DNA of 64,000 nucleotides from NCBI GenBank assembly GCA_944320235.1, contig CALUGQ010000033.1:47745-111744 (forward strand), in the 5' to 3' direction. Within the stretch, counting starts at the first letter, position 1. Each line of letters starts with the position of its first letter. Position numbers and translations under genes: made by a program. The notes below the pieces were generated by a model. The model did not search any database. It was not told the DNA's origin and saw only the letters and a program-made list of their open reading frames with translations. The stretch comes from an uncultured Prevotella sp. Its GTDB lineage: Bacteria > Bacteroidota > Bacteroidia > Bacteroidales > Bacteroidaceae. Of this stretch, positions 8,340 to 18,129 are shown in pieces.

Positions 8340-9830
8340 ATGATTCATGAAATATCGGCCGAACACTTGACGATAGAACGTATCGGTGAGATAATAAGCA
8401 AAGGTTATAAACTCAAGCTCAGCGACGATGCCCGAAGCAGGATTGAGTATTGCCGTGAGTACCTCGACCGCAAGATTGTAGAGAACAATGCCCCTATCTA
8501 TGGTGTAACCACTGGCTTTGGTTCGCTTTGCAATGTCTCCATCGGCAAAGATCACTTGGCTCAATTGCAGAAAAATCTCATGATGTCCCATGCCTGCGGC
8601 ACTGGCGATCGTGTTCCCAACGAGATAGTGAAGATAATGCTTCTGCTCAAGATACAGTCGCTTAGCTACGGCTACTCTGGCTGTAAGCTCGATACAGTGG
8701 AGCGACTTGTCGACTTTTTCAACAATGACGTTTACCCTGTGGTCTATATGCAAGGTTCGCTTGGTGCCTCTGGCGACCTCGTTCCTTTGGCCCATCTTTC
8801 ACTACCTCTGGTAGGTCTTGGCGAGGTTGAGTGGCGCGGCAAGGTGATGAGTGGTTCCGAGGCTTTGCGCAAGAACGGTTGGAAGCCAATACAACTAGCC
8901 TCGAAGGAAGGTCTTGCACTTCTCAACGGAACGCAGAATATGAGTGCTTTCGCAGTATGGGCCATACTCAATGGCACGCGGCTCAGCGATTGGGCTGACA
9001 CCATAGCTGCCATGTCGCTTGATGCATATTGCGGACTCGCAGAGCCGTTCACCGATGCCGTCCATCAAGTGCGTCCGCATCGTGGCCAGTTAGAGACAGC
9101 GCGACGTATGCGTGGGCTGCTTGCTGGCAGCGAGATAGTGGCCAAGCCAAAGGAATACGTACAAGACCCATATTCTTTCCGCTGCATACCGCAAGTACAT
9201 GGAGCGGTGAAAGATACTTTGGCCTATACTCGCTCTGTAATTGATACAGAGATTAACTCCGCCACAGACAACCCGACTGTATGCCCTGGAGATGACCTTA
9301 TCATCTCTGCGGGTAATTTCCACGGAGAACCAATTGCCTTGCCGCTCGATTTCCTCTCTATCGCCATGAGTGAGTTGGCCGACATCTCAGAGCGTCGCAC
9401 TTACAAGCTCGTTTCTGGTACACGCGGCTTGCCAAGTTTCCTTGTGGCTAATCCTGGTGTGAACAGTGGCTTCATGATAACCCAGTATACTGCAGCCTCC
9501 ATTGTGAGCCTCAATAAGAGTCTCTGTACTCCCGCCTCTGTTGACAGTATACCGTCGAGCCAGGGCCAGGAAGATCATGTGAGCATGGGGGCGAATGCTG
9601 CCATTAAGCTATATAAGGTAATGCTTAACGTTCGCCGTGTGCTGGCCATTGAGCTGTTCAACGCAGCCCAGGCACTCGATTTCCGTCGTCCACTCCGCTC
9701 CTCCCCAGCCATTGAGGCCGTACACGCTGCTTACCGCTGCTCCGTACCTTTCATCGTCAACGACGAGGTGATGTACCCTCACATTGCCAGTTCTGTCAAA
9801 TTCCTCGAAAGCGATGCGCCTGCTTGTTGA
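8340..9830 (+). CDS. hutH: Histidine ammonia-lyase
   Basis: 496 residues. The enzyme deaminates histidine to urocanate using an autocatalytic MIO group formed from Ala-Ser-Gly, here residues 143-145 in GSLGASGDLVPLAHLS. Other family segments are YGVTTGFGSL (with the active-site Tyr), LLNGTQNMSAF, QDPYSFRCIPQVHGA, TDNPTV and SSQGQEDHVSMGANAA. The start ATG at 8340 lies 118 bp after hutU; I see no promoter in the gap, so the run is probably one operon. hutI begins inside its last 17 bases. Confidence 0.96.
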   Translation: MIHEISAEHLTIERIGEIISKGYKLKLSDDARSRIEYCREYLDRKIVENNAPIYGVTTGFGSLCNVSIGKDHLAQLQKNLMMSHACGTGDRVPNEIVKIMLLLKIQSLSYGYSGCKLDTVERLVDFFNNDVYPVVYMQGSLGASGDLVPLAHLSLPLVGLGEVEWRGKVMSGSEALRKNGWKPIQLASKEGLALLNGTQNMSAFAVWAILNGTRLSDWADTIAAMSLDAYCGLAEPFTDAVHQVRPHRGQLETARRMRGLLAGSEIVAKPKEYVQDPYSFRCIPQVHGAVKDTLAYTRSVIDTEINSATDNPTVCPGDDLIISAGNFHGEPIALPLDFLSIAMSELADISERRTYKLVSGTRGLPSFLVANPGVNSGFMITQYTAASIVSLNKSLCTPASVDSIPSSQGQEDHVSMGANAAIKLYKVMLNVRRVLAIELFNAAQALDFRRPLRSSPAIEAVHAAYRCSVPFIVNDEVMYPHIASSVKFLESDAPAC

Positions 9831-11049
9831 AAATATAGGCCTGCTAGTGGGGCAGCCAGCCCCTTGCGAGTTGCCTTTGCGTGGCAATGGCATGGCTATG
9901 TTACACATTCTCGAAAACGCATGGTTGCTGGCAGAGGACGGTCGCATAGCCACCTATGGTTATATGAGCGCCCTCCCCTCGAGGGGTATTCGAGCCGATG
10001 TCTGCGTAGATGCCCTTGGCGGCGCGGTTCTTCCCGCTTGGTGCGACCCCCATACCCACATTGTATACGCAGGCAGTCGCGAGGGTGAGTTCACAGACAA
10101 GATACGTGGTCTCAGTTACGCCGAGATAGCCCGTCGTGGCGGAGGCATACTCAATTCTGCCAAACTGCTGCGTTCGCTTGACGAAGACGAACTTTACCGT
10201 CAGTCCATGCGCCGTGTCAGCGAGGTAATAGCCAAGGGTACGGGCTGTATAGAGATAAAGAGCGGCTATGGACTCAGCGTTGATGCCGAGCTGAAGATGC
10301 TCCGAGTCATCAGCCGCATAAAAGAGAGCGCCCCGTTGCGCGTCGTCGCCACTTTCCTCGGTGCCCACGCAGTACCCAGCGGCATGGGCCGCGAGGAGTA
10401 TGTCAACCTCATAGTGCGCGAGATGCTGCCCGAAGTGGGCCGCGAGATGCTTGCTGACTTCGTAGACGTGTTCTGTGATGAAGGCTTCTTCACGCCCGCT
10501 GATACCGCTCGCATACTTGATGCTGCTGCCCGTTGGGGCTTAAAGCCCAAGGTACACGTTGACGAGCTTGCCGCAACAGGTGGGCTGCGCGTGGCCGTTG
10601 AGCACGGTGCCATTTCCGTAGACCACTTAGAGCATATGCCTGCCTCTGAGCTTGCCATACTGCGGGACAGCACAGTAGTGCCAACTGTACTGCCTGGTGC
10701 GTCTTTCTTCCTCAATATGCCATACGCCCCTGCACGCAGTATAATAGACAGCGGGCTGCCATTGGCGCTGGCCAGCGACTACAACCCTGGCTCCACACCT
10801 TCTGGCGATATGAAGTTTGTATGTTCGCTTGCCTGCATAAAGATGCGCCTGCTGCCTGCCGAGGCTGTCAATGCTGCCACCGTAAATGCAGCCATTGCTA
10901 TGGGCCTCGGGGCTGACTACGGTTCAATCGCGCCAGGCAAGGTCGCAAACTTTTTTATAACTGAACCTGTGCCGTCTGTTGATTTCATACCCTACGCATA
11001 CACGACCCCTATCATCAAACGAGTGTTCCTCAGGGGAAAGGAAGTATGA
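9814..11049 (+). CDS. hutI: Imidazolonepropionase
   Basis: 411 residues of an amidohydrolase-fold enzyme that opens imidazolonepropionate to N-formimino-L-glutamate. The metal-binding DPHTH is in LPAWCDPHTHIVYAGSREGEF, followed by the family's GGGILNS, KSGYGLS, TFLGAHAVP, KVHVDELAATGG, SVDHLEHM and ALASDYNPGSTPSGDM (final metal Asp). The start at ATG 9814 gives the usual N-terminus; a TTG at 9784 would lengthen it without homology. It overlaps the end of hutH by 17 bases and closes the pathway set hutU-hutH-hutI-ftcD. Confidence 0.95.
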   Translation: MRLLVENIGLLVGQPAPCELPLRGNGMAMLHILENAWLLAEDGRIATYGYMSALPSRGIRADVCVDALGGAVLPAWCDPHTHIVYAGSREGEFTDKIRGLSYAEIARRGGGILNSAKLLRSLDEDELYRQSMRRVSEVIAKGTGCIEIKSGYGLSVDAELKMLRVISRIKESAPLRVVATFLGAHAVPSGMGREEYVNLIVREMLPEVGREMLADFVDVFCDEGFFTPADTARILDAAARWGLKPKVHVDELAATGGLRVAVEHGAISVDHLEHMPASELAILRDSTVVPTVLPGASFFLNMPYAPARSIIDSGLPLALASDYNPGSTPSGDMKFVCSLACIKMRLLPAEAVNAATVNAAIAMGLGADYGSIAPGKVANFFITEPVPSVDFIPYAYTTPIIKRVFLRGKEV

Positions 11050-11092
11050 TTTGATGACACAAAAGGGAATCCCAGAAGTCTTTTCGTAATTA

Positions 11093-11141
11093 ATGCCTCC
11101 ATGCATATTCGGCAGAATCCAGCCAGTTGTAGTGGAGGCAT
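11093..11141 (+). terminator. Possible terminator after hutI
   Basis: ATGCCTCCA (11093-11101) and TGGAGGCAT (11133-11141) can pair, with a loop of about 31 bases and a T-rich run after it. The long loop keeps this tentative. Confidence 0.35.
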
Positions 11142-11371
11142 ATTGTTTGTTTTTAGAATCCCCACTGTCAACATCTTTCCGATGAAGATGGTCTCGTGGT
11201 TTTGATATTGCTTTTATTCATTTAGCCTGGTTGTACTCGAATGTTCATATCACTGCAACACAGGTTAACGTCGTGGAAACATTCTTGTAAATGCAACTTC
11301 ATGTCTGCGTTGCTGTGTTGTAATTCCTTTGCCCGACCTTTGCATCCGAAATGAAAGCAAAGGGAAACAGA

Positions 11372-14077
11372 ATGAAGAGAGTTTGGAAATGCGTAGGAAC
11401 AGTAGCGTTTACATCGCTGATTGCCGTTCAAGCACTGGGGGCTTCGCCCGACATTGATGTCAATGTAAAAGGTAGGATAAAGGATAGCCAGTCGAAGGAG
11501 CCGCTGATTGGTGCAACTGTGAAGGTGGTTGGTAGCAACATTGCCACCGTGACCGATGCCGAGGGCAACTTCTGCCTCACGGGGATGGCCGATGGCGTTT
11601 ATGACATTGAAATAAAGTACGTTGGCTACAAGACGGCCGTGAAGCGGCAGTTAAAGGTAGAGGACAACCGGGTTACCACGCTCGATTTTGAATTGCAGGT
11701 CGACGACCATAAGCTAAAGGATGTGGTTGTGGTTGCCAAGGCCAACCGCGAGTCAGAAAATGTAACGCTTATGGAGCAAAAAGCTGCTGTGATAGCTGTG
11801 CAGTCGGTTGGGGCGCAGGAACTCTCGCGCAAGGGTGTCGGTGATGCTGAAGCTGCCGTGGCCAAAGTTTCTGGCATATCTAAGCAGGATGGTGTAAAGA
11901 ATGTATTTGTACGCGGGCTAGGTGACCGCTACAACATGACGATGCTCAATCGTTTCCCAATACCTTCGGAAGACCCTGAGTACAAGAACATTGCGCTCGA
12001 CTTTTTCTCAACGGACATTATACAGTCCGTCGAAGTAAACAAAGCCTTCTACGGCAACACTCCTGCTGACGTGGCCGGAGCAGCCATTAACATAAGTTCT
12101 AAGGAGCTTGTGGGTGACGGGAAACTGTCACTCAGTGTATCTGGCGGATTCAATACTCAGACTGTTTCGTCCGACTTCAAGAGGCTGGATTGCGTAAACC
12201 TCTTTGGCTTTGCCGATAAGTCGCAACCAGGCGAGAATATAAGTTCCTATCATTTTGCGAACGCGCTCGACCCCAGCAGCCAAAGCTTGCAGGTAGACCA
12301 GAGTTATTCCATCTCAGGTGGCAAGGAATTCAAGATAGCTGGCAACCCTTTGTCATTCTTCTTTGTAGCATCCCACAGCAAGGACTTCACCTACTATGAT
12401 GAGGAGGTGCGCAACACCATCACCAGTGGCAGGCTCTCGCAAGATATGGATGGTAATATATCTAAGGTAGAGACAAGTCAGATAGCAATGGCCAACATTG
12501 ATTATAAGCACAACAAGAAGCACAATATTGGCTACAACTTCATGCTTGTTCACGCCTCGAGCGAGACGGTCGGCGACTATCTTGGTATGGACAACGATTA
12601 TCAGTCGTCCGACACTTACGAGGGTTTCATGCGCCGTCAGCAGACCAACGACAACCTGCTTTGGGTCAATCAGCTTAGCACTAAATGGGATTTGGGCAGA
12701 GGCTTCGCTTTGGATGCTGGTGTGTCGTACAACATCATAAACGGGAGTGAACCAGACCGCCGCATAAACAATCTCGTCAAGACTGACGATGGATATGTGC
12801 CTATGAAAGGCACAGGCATACAGCAGCGTTATTTCTCTGAGCTTGATGAGAAAGATTTGAATTTCCGCGCCGCGCTGACATACAAGCTCAATGACGGATT
12901 CGATCAGCGTTCAAACGTTGCTCTGGGCTACATCGGCCGCATTGTAGACGATTCATTCGAAGCTGTCGAGTACGATATGTCGGTAGTACACCAGCCCATG
13001 TTCAATATGGCAGACCTCAGCTTCGATGGCTTCTTTGACCAGGCTGGTTTTGAGGATGGGGACTTCCTGCTTGACCGCAATGTTGATAAATATACCGTTG
13101 ACAAGGACATCCATTCAGTCTACGCAGAGGCCACATACCAACTTACGCGTCAGCTCACGGCCAATTTCGGATTGAAATACGATGATGTAAGGCTTTGTGT
13201 TGCTTACGACGTGAACAGGCACGGCAGTCAGGGCGAGCAGGAGATAGACAAGTCATACTTCTTACCGAGCCTCAACCTGCGCTATGACCTTACGGGCAAG
13301 CACACACTGCGATTCGCAGCAAGCAAGACTTACACCCTGCCACAGGCCAAGGAGATATCGCCTTTTCGTTACGTTGGCGTAAGTTTCAAGAGTCAGGGTA
13401 ATCCCGACCTTAAGCCTTCTGACAACTATAATGTAGACCTTAAATGGGACTATTATATCTCTCCATCGGAAATCTTCTCCGTGACAGGCTTCTATAAGTA
13501 CATAAAGAATCCAATCTCGCGTATTGAGATAGCCAGTGCTGGGGGCTTTCTCTCTTACGAGAACATCGCCAACCATGCTACGGCGGCCGGTGTAGAAGTG
13601 GAATTGAAGAAGCACCTCCTTTCAAGCCCGCTCAAAGACAACGGCCTTAGCCGACTCTCGTTTGGTGTTAATGGCGCTTATACTTTTACCAAAGCTAAGG
13701 TTCCTTTGGCAACCGATCCTTCTGGCTCACAACTTGAAGGTGCTGCGCCGTGGATTGTCAATGCAGACATAAACTACTTACTCCGCCGTGGAAGCAACTC
13801 GTTCAATGCGGCTTTGGTGCTCAATTATTTCAGTGACCGCATTTATACTATCGGCACAGAGGGCTATCAAGACATCGTCGAAAATGGCATACCATCGCTC
13901 GATTTTGTAGTTTCAGGACAGATTGGACGCCATTTCAACGTTAGCTTCAAGGCTCGTAATCTGCTGAACTCTGCCCATCAGCTTACCCGCAAAGGCAACG
14001 CTACGGGTGAAGAGGTAGTGCTGAGCAAATACCGCAAGGGTATTGATCTTGGCATAGGGCTGACTTACAATTTCTAA
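11372..14077 (+). CDS. TonB-dependent outer-membrane receptor with carboxypeptidase-like N-domain
   Basis: 901 residues from ATG 11372 (an in-frame ATG at 11351 adds seven residues). A signal peptide ends at LGAS. Next comes a carboxypeptidase-regulatory-like beta-sandwich (about 30-115: GRIKDSQSKEPLIGATVKVVGS...DAEGNFCLTGM), then the TonB plug (KDVVVVAK; GDAEAAVAKVSGISKQDGVKNVFVRGLGDRYNMTMLN), then the barrel, ending in the expected aromatic residue (GIGLTYNF). It is a TonB-driven importer. It is not a SusC/SusD pair: the partner downstream is a beta-helix lipoprotein, and it lacks the SusC VVVTALG signature. The substrate is unknown. A GACCTTTG element at 11335-11342 is one base off the -7 consensus. 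Confidence 0.9.
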   Translation: MKRVWKCVGTVAFTSLIAVQALGASPDIDVNVKGRIKDSQSKEPLIGATVKVVGSNIATVTDAEGNFCLTGMADGVYDIEIKYVGYKTAVKRQLKVEDNRVTTLDFELQVDDHKLKDVVVVAKANRESENVTLMEQKAAVIAVQSVGAQELSRKGVGDAEAAVAKVSGISKQDGVKNVFVRGLGDRYNMTMLNRFPIPSEDPEYKNIALDFFSTDIIQSVEVNKAFYGNTPADVAGAAINISSKELVGDGKLSLSVSGGFNTQTVSSDFKRLDCVNLFGFADKSQPGENISSYHFANALDPSSQSLQVDQSYSISGGKEFKIAGNPLSFFFVASHSKDFTYYDEEVRNTITSGRLSQDMDGNISKVETSQIAMANIDYKHNKKHNIGYNFMLVHASSETVGDYLGMDNDYQSSDTYEGFMRRQQTNDNLLWVNQLSTKWDLGRGFALDAGVSYNIINGSEPDRRINNLVKTDDGYVPMKGTGIQQRYFSELDEKDLNFRAALTYKLNDGFDQRSNVALGYIGRIVDDSFEAVEYDMSVVHQPMFNMADLSFDGFFDQAGFEDGDFLLDRNVDKYTVDKDIHSVYAEATYQLTRQLTANFGLKYDDVRLCVAYDVNRHGSQGEQEIDKSYFLPSLNLRYDLTGKHTLRFAASKTYTLPQAKEISPFRYVGVSFKSQGNPDLKPSDNYNVDLKWDYYISPSEIFSVTGFYKYIKNPISRIEIASAGGFLSYENIANHATAAGVEVELKKHLLSSPLKDNGLSRLSFGVNGAYTFTKAKVPLATDPSGSQLEGAAPWIVNADINYLLRRGSNSFNAALVLNYFSDRIYTIGTEGYQDIVENGIPSLDFVVSGQIGRHFNVSFKARNLLNSAHQLTRKGNATGEEVVLSKYRKGIDLGIGLTYNF

Positions 14078-14150
14078 CTGAATGTACCCTAATATATCAG
14101 ACAGATACTTTAATTGAATCAACAAACCAATATTTAACTTAATTATCGAC

Positions 14151-16382
14151 ATGAGAAAGTTTTTTCTAAACGCTTTGACCTTCGCGGCCATTGCCAGTGT
14201 TGTAACACTTACGTCATGCAGTGATGACGAAAACGGCGAAACCGTGCCTCCGACAGGCCCCACCTCGGAACTTTCGGGAACGGTTTCTGGCACTTGGACT
14301 CTTGATGCCAACACAGCTTACACCTTAACCGGAACTCTGGTTGTTCCCAATGGTGCTACGCTTGTTATCCCTGCAGGAACGACAATAAAGGCCAATCAGG
14401 GATTTGACAAATACATCCTTGTGGCACAGGGTGGCAAGATAGACGCCCAGGGTACCGCATCAAACCCTATAGTATTCACAGCTAACAGCGATGACGCTTC
14501 GGCCGGTTTTTGGGGCGGACTTATCATCAACGGTAAGGCTCCAATCTCAGGTGATGCCGCAGGCCAAACTGCTGGTGCAGAAGTTGACAATGGCCAGTTG
14601 TATGGAGGTACCGATGCTGCCGACAACAGTGGCGTGCTTAAGTACGTAAAACTGCTATATACAGGTGCACGCTCAAGTGCTGACATAGAGCACAACGGCC
14701 TTACACTCAACGGCGTTGGTAGCGGAACCCAGATAAGCGACATATACATCTATGAGGGGGCCGACGATGCTATAGAGTTTTTCGGAGGCTCTGTGGACGT
14801 GAGCAATGTGCTTGCCATTAACTGTGATGATGATATGTTCGATTTCACGCAAGGTTACTCTGGTACGCTTTCCAATTGCTACGGTATATGGGAAAGTGGT
14901 TTCAGCAGCACCGAAGAAGATCCTCGCGGTGTTGAGGCTGACGGTAATCTTGATGGAAATGGTGCAGAGCATACACCGCAGGCAAATTTCACCATCGATG
15001 GCATGACAATCGTGAATTACTCCAATGCCCAGGTGATGCAGGATGCTATCAAGGTCCGTCGCGGCGCAACTGCTCACATTCGCAATGCAGCTGTATATGG
15101 CATAAGCCCCATCCAAAATATTGTTGACCTGTCTGATGGCAAGGGAAACGCAACCGAGAACACAGAGATCAGTGTGTCTAACAATGCTTATCTTGTTACT
15201 GACGATATCATTAACAATGGTGGTGGTTCATATGCTAACGTAAGAGTTGAGGCGGGAAACACAGGTGCCGATGTATCGAAGCTCAGCTGGACTGGTTATG
15301 CATTCCCTCAACTTCGTGCAGCTACGACTGTGGCAGAAGGGGCACTCCCTCTTGAAATCTCATCTCCCATGACCCTTGAAACAGGCAAGCAATATGTCAT
15401 AGACGGCTCTGTTCATGTAAAAGAAGGTGGTGTATTGCTAATACCTGCCGGTATGGAGCTAAAGTCCAAGGAGGGATTCGATAATTTCATCCTCGTAGAG
15501 CGAGGCGGAAGAATTTACGCCAATGGTACAGAGGATGCCCCAATCACTTTCACGGCCGAGAGCGAGACAGCTTCGCAAGGCTACTGGGGTGGACTCATTG
15601 TCAACGGCTATGCCCGCATCTCAGGATCAGGTAATGGCGTTCACGAAGCCGCAACAGAGATTGACAACAATATAATGTACGGCGGCGACGATAATACTGA
15701 TAATTCAGGTGTGCTCAATTATGTACGCATATTGTACTCTGGGGCACGCTCAAGTGCAGACATAGAGCATAACGGATTGACGCTCAACGGTGTAGGCAAC
15801 GGTACACAAATAAGCAACATTTATATTGCCGAGGGTGCCGATGATGCAATCGAGTTCTTTGGAGGCGCCGTTAACGTGAGCAACCTGCTCGCCGTTAACT
15901 GTGACGATGATATGTTTGACTTCACCCAAGGTTACTGCGGTACTCTCAGCAATTGCTATGGACGCTGGGAGGCCGACTTCACAAGCACCGAGAGCGATCC
16001 GCGCGGTGTTGAAGCAGACGGAAACCTTGATGGTGACGGACCCGATCACACTCCGCAAGCCGACTTTACAATTAATGGCATGACCATCGAGAATCTTGCC
16101 ACTGGGCAAGCCATGCAAGATGCCATTAAGGTGCGCCGTGGTGCAAAGGCCACTATAGAGAATGCCCTTGTGATAGGCCAAGGCGTTATTGAAGAACTGG
16201 TTGATCTGCAGGACAGCAAGGGCGATGCTGCTGATGGTACTTCGATTAGTGTAACCAAGGCCGCAACTAATGTGGAGAAAGACACCAACTCCAGCAATCC
16301 TGCTGGTGCTGAGGTTAACATTGTTAGTGGCAACACAGGTTGCAAGACCGACGGATTCGGTTGGACTGGCTATGCTCTTTGA
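14151..16382 (+). CDS. Surface lipoprotein with two tandem beta-helix modules
   Basis: 743 residues. A lipobox (VVTLTSC, lipidated C23) is followed directly by SDDENGE, the acidic kind of sequence that sends Bacteroidota lipoproteins to the cell surface. The protein then consists of two copies of one module, roughly residues 60-395 and 418-743. Each begins with an LxIPAGxxxK...GFDxxILVxxGGxIxAxGT strand set and contains ARSSADIEHNGLTLNGVG, EGADDAIEFFGG, NCDDDMFDFTQGY and DPRGVEADGNLDG, and ends in WTGYA. The glycine/asparagine ladder pattern suggests right-handed parallel beta-helices, and the clustered Asp residues could bind calcium. It lies 73 bp after the TonB receptor and is probably its surface partner. 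Function unknown. Confidence 0.8.
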   Translation: MRKFFLNALTFAAIASVVTLTSCSDDENGETVPPTGPTSELSGTVSGTWTLDANTAYTLTGTLVVPNGATLVIPAGTTIKANQGFDKYILVAQGGKIDAQGTASNPIVFTANSDDASAGFWGGLIINGKAPISGDAAGQTAGAEVDNGQLYGGTDAADNSGVLKYVKLLYTGARSSADIEHNGLTLNGVGSGTQISDIYIYEGADDAIEFFGGSVDVSNVLAINCDDDMFDFTQGYSGTLSNCYGIWESGFSSTEEDPRGVEADGNLDGNGAEHTPQANFTIDGMTIVNYSNAQVMQDAIKVRRGATAHIRNAAVYGISPIQNIVDLSDGKGNATENTEISVSNNAYLVTDDIINNGGGSYANVRVEAGNTGADVSKLSWTGYAFPQLRAATTVAEGALPLEISSPMTLETGKQYVIDGSVHVKEGGVLLIPAGMELKSKEGFDNFILVERGGRIYANGTEDAPITFTAESETASQGYWGGLIVNGYARISGSGNGVHEAATEIDNNIMYGGDDNTDNSGVLNYVRILYSGARSSADIEHNGLTLNGVGNGTQISNIYIAEGADDAIEFFGGAVNVSNLLAVNCDDDMFDFTQGYCGTLSNCYGRWEADFTSTESDPRGVEADGNLDGDGPDHTPQADFTINGMTIENLATGQAMQDAIKVRRGAKATIENALVIGQGVIEELVDLQDSKGDAADGTSISVTKAATNVEKDTNSSNPAGAEVNIVSGNTGCKTDGFGWTGYAL

Positions 16383-16419
16383 TGACTCTCTTTCTTAAAA
16401 TTGCATAAACCTTATCAGC

Positions 16420-16464
16420 TCCCTCCCGAGGCATACAGTGCATTGCTTCGGGAGGGATTTTTTT
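16420..16464 (+). terminator. Strong intrinsic terminator
   Basis: TCCCTCCCGAGGCA (16420-16433) pairs with TGCTTCGGGAGGGA (16444-16457), followed by seven T residues. It ends the TonB receptor-lipoprotein unit. Confidence 0.9.
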
Positions 16465-16518
16465 AATTGTTGTTTAGAAATAAACAGTCAGAATTGTCCT
16501 CACTATATGGCGATATTT

Positions 16519-16557
16519 CAACACGGCCCATATCGCACTGCGATATGGGCCGTGTTG
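16519..16557. repeat. 39-bp near-perfect palindrome
   Basis: Nineteen-base arms (16519-16537 and 16539-16557, arm core ACGGCCCATATCGCA) surround one unpaired base. There is no T-run, so it is not an ordinary terminator. It lies between convergent transcription units. The segment CTGCGATATGG plus a following GTTTC also occurs inside the MITE-like elements (CTGCGATATGCC at 3082), so it could be a relic of that family. Confidence 0.6.
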
Positions 16558-16734
16558 TGTTTCAAAATAGGCTGTTTACTATATTGAAATAGTGCCTTTT
16601 GTAATCTGTTGAAAAATAATATTGTATGCATTCATGTCAATGAGGCGAATTTATTTTACACCATCCGGTTTCTTGAGGCAACCTAAGAAGAATTATTATA
16701 ACCGGCACTTATACTCATATCTCAATAGTCCTCA

Positions 16735-18129
16735 TTAACCGAACAGTGCTCTTAGCGCTTCCTCCACTTTCCTTACGGGAACAATCTCGATGCTGAACTT
16801 TGCTTGGCTTAACCCCTGCAGGTTGTGACGCGGTATGATGATGTGGCTGAACCCCAGCTTCTCTGCCTCTGCTATGCGCTGGCCAATTCGCGCCACAGGG
16901 CGCACTTCGCCGCTGAGGCCCACTTCGCCAGCCATACACCAGCCAGAGTCTATGGGGGTGTCGACATTGCTTGAGAGCACTGCGGCTATGACGCTGAGAT
17001 CCATGGCCAGATCGGTTACTCGCAACCCTCCTGCTATGTTTAGGAATACGTCTTTTTGTACCAGCTTGAAGCCAACGCGTTTTTCCAATACGGCCAGAAG
17101 CATGTTGAGCCTGCGCTGGTCGAAGCCGGTGGCAGTGCGTTGTGGCGTACCGTAGGCTGCGGTAGAGACGAGAGCCTGAGTCTCGACGAGAAGCGGGCGC
17201 ACCCCCTCTATGGCCGAGCTTATGGCCACGCCGCTCAGCCCTTCGTGGTCTTGAGTGAGGAGAAGTTCCGATGGGTTGGACACAGGGCGCAATCCATTTT
17301 GCCGCATTTCATAGATGCCCAGCTCGGAGGTACTTCCAAAACGATTTTTGATACTTCGCAGCAGACGGTACATATGGTGCTGGTCGCCCTCAAACTGTAT
17401 CACTGTGTCAACGATGTGTTCCAGAATTTTGGGTCCGGCCAGGGTGCCTTCCTTGTTGATGTGACCTATCATTATAACGGGCGTGCCACTGGTCTTGGCG
17501 AAGCGGAGTAGACTCGCTGCACATTCGCGCACCTGGGCCATGCTGCCAGGGCTGGAGTCTACATCGTCTGTGGATATTGTCTGTATGGAGTCTATGACCA
17601 CAAGCTCGGGAATGGTTTCTTTGATGTTTTCAAAAATCTTTTCGAGCGATGTCTCGCAGAGGATGAGGCACGAGTCGCTTTCGGGGCGTTCTATGCGCCC
17701 GGCACGCATCTTCAGCTGATGTGCACTTTCCTCCCCGCTGACGTATAATACGCGTTTGGATGATAGGCGAAGGGCTGTTTGCAGCGTGAGCGTACTCTTG
17801 CCTATGCCAGGTTCGCCACCGAGAAGCACCAGCGAACCTGGCACAAGACCGCCCCCAAGCACACGGTTAAGCTCAGGGTCGAGCATATCGATACGTGGCT
17901 CGTCTCTTGAGCTAATCTCGCTGAGCTTCAACGGCCGACCGCTGTGTCCGCCTGCCGTGGCATGGCGTATGATGGTGGCTACCGAACGAGCTGCCATGGC
18001 ACTGGTGTCGGCGGCTACCTTGATTTCCTTGAACGTGTTCCATTGTCCGCAGGCGGGGCATTTGCCTATCCACTTGGGCGATTCTTGCCCGCAATTGCTG
18101 CATACGTATGCTTTCTTGTCTTTTGTCAT
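16735..18129 (-). CDS. radA: DNA repair protein RadA/Sms
   Basis: 464 residues. A zinc finger at the N-terminus (C10, C13, C24, C27: CSNC...CPAC) is followed by a RecA-type ATPase with Walker A GGEPGIGKST at 104-113, the RadA-specific KNRFG motif, and a C-terminal Lon-protease-like domain (GGLRVTDLAMDLSVIAAVLSS). RadA is a hexameric helicase that promotes branch migration during recombination. A TACTTTTG element on the minus strand (18137-18144) lies so close to the ATG that the transcript may be almost leaderless. The facing + strand unit ends at the terminator at 16.4 kb. Confidence 0.96.
   Translation of the reverse strand: MTKDKKAYVCSNCGQESPKWIGKCPACGQWNTFKEIKVAADTSAMAARSVATIIRHATAGGHSGRPLKLSEISSRDEPRIDMLDPELNRVLGGGLVPGSLVLLGGEPGIGKSTLTLQTALRLSSKRVLYVSGEESAHQLKMRAGRIERPESDSCLILCETSLEKIFENIKETIPELVVIDSIQTISTDDVDSSPGSMAQVRECAASLLRFAKTSGTPVIMIGHINKEGTLAGPKILEHIVDTVIQFEGDQHHMYRLLRSIKNRFGSTSELGIYEMRQNGLRPVSNPSELLLTQDHEGLSGVAISSAIEGVRPLLVETQALVSTAAYGTPQRTATGFDQRRLNMLLAVLEKRVGFKLVQKDVFLNIAGGLRVTDLAMDLSVIAAVLSSNVDTPIDSGWCMAGEVGLSGEVRPVARIGQRIAEAEKLGFSHIIIPRHNLQGLSQAKFSIEIVPVRKVEEALRALFG

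Noticed and set aside
10266-10715. 149-codon minus-strand frame inside hutI
   Set aside because: Low-complexity Ser/Arg-rich translation opposite conserved hutI motifs.
11372-16382. SusC/SusD-type glycan uptake pair
   Set aside because: The receptor lacks SusC signatures and the partner is a duplicated beta-helix lipoprotein rather than an alpha-helical SusD.
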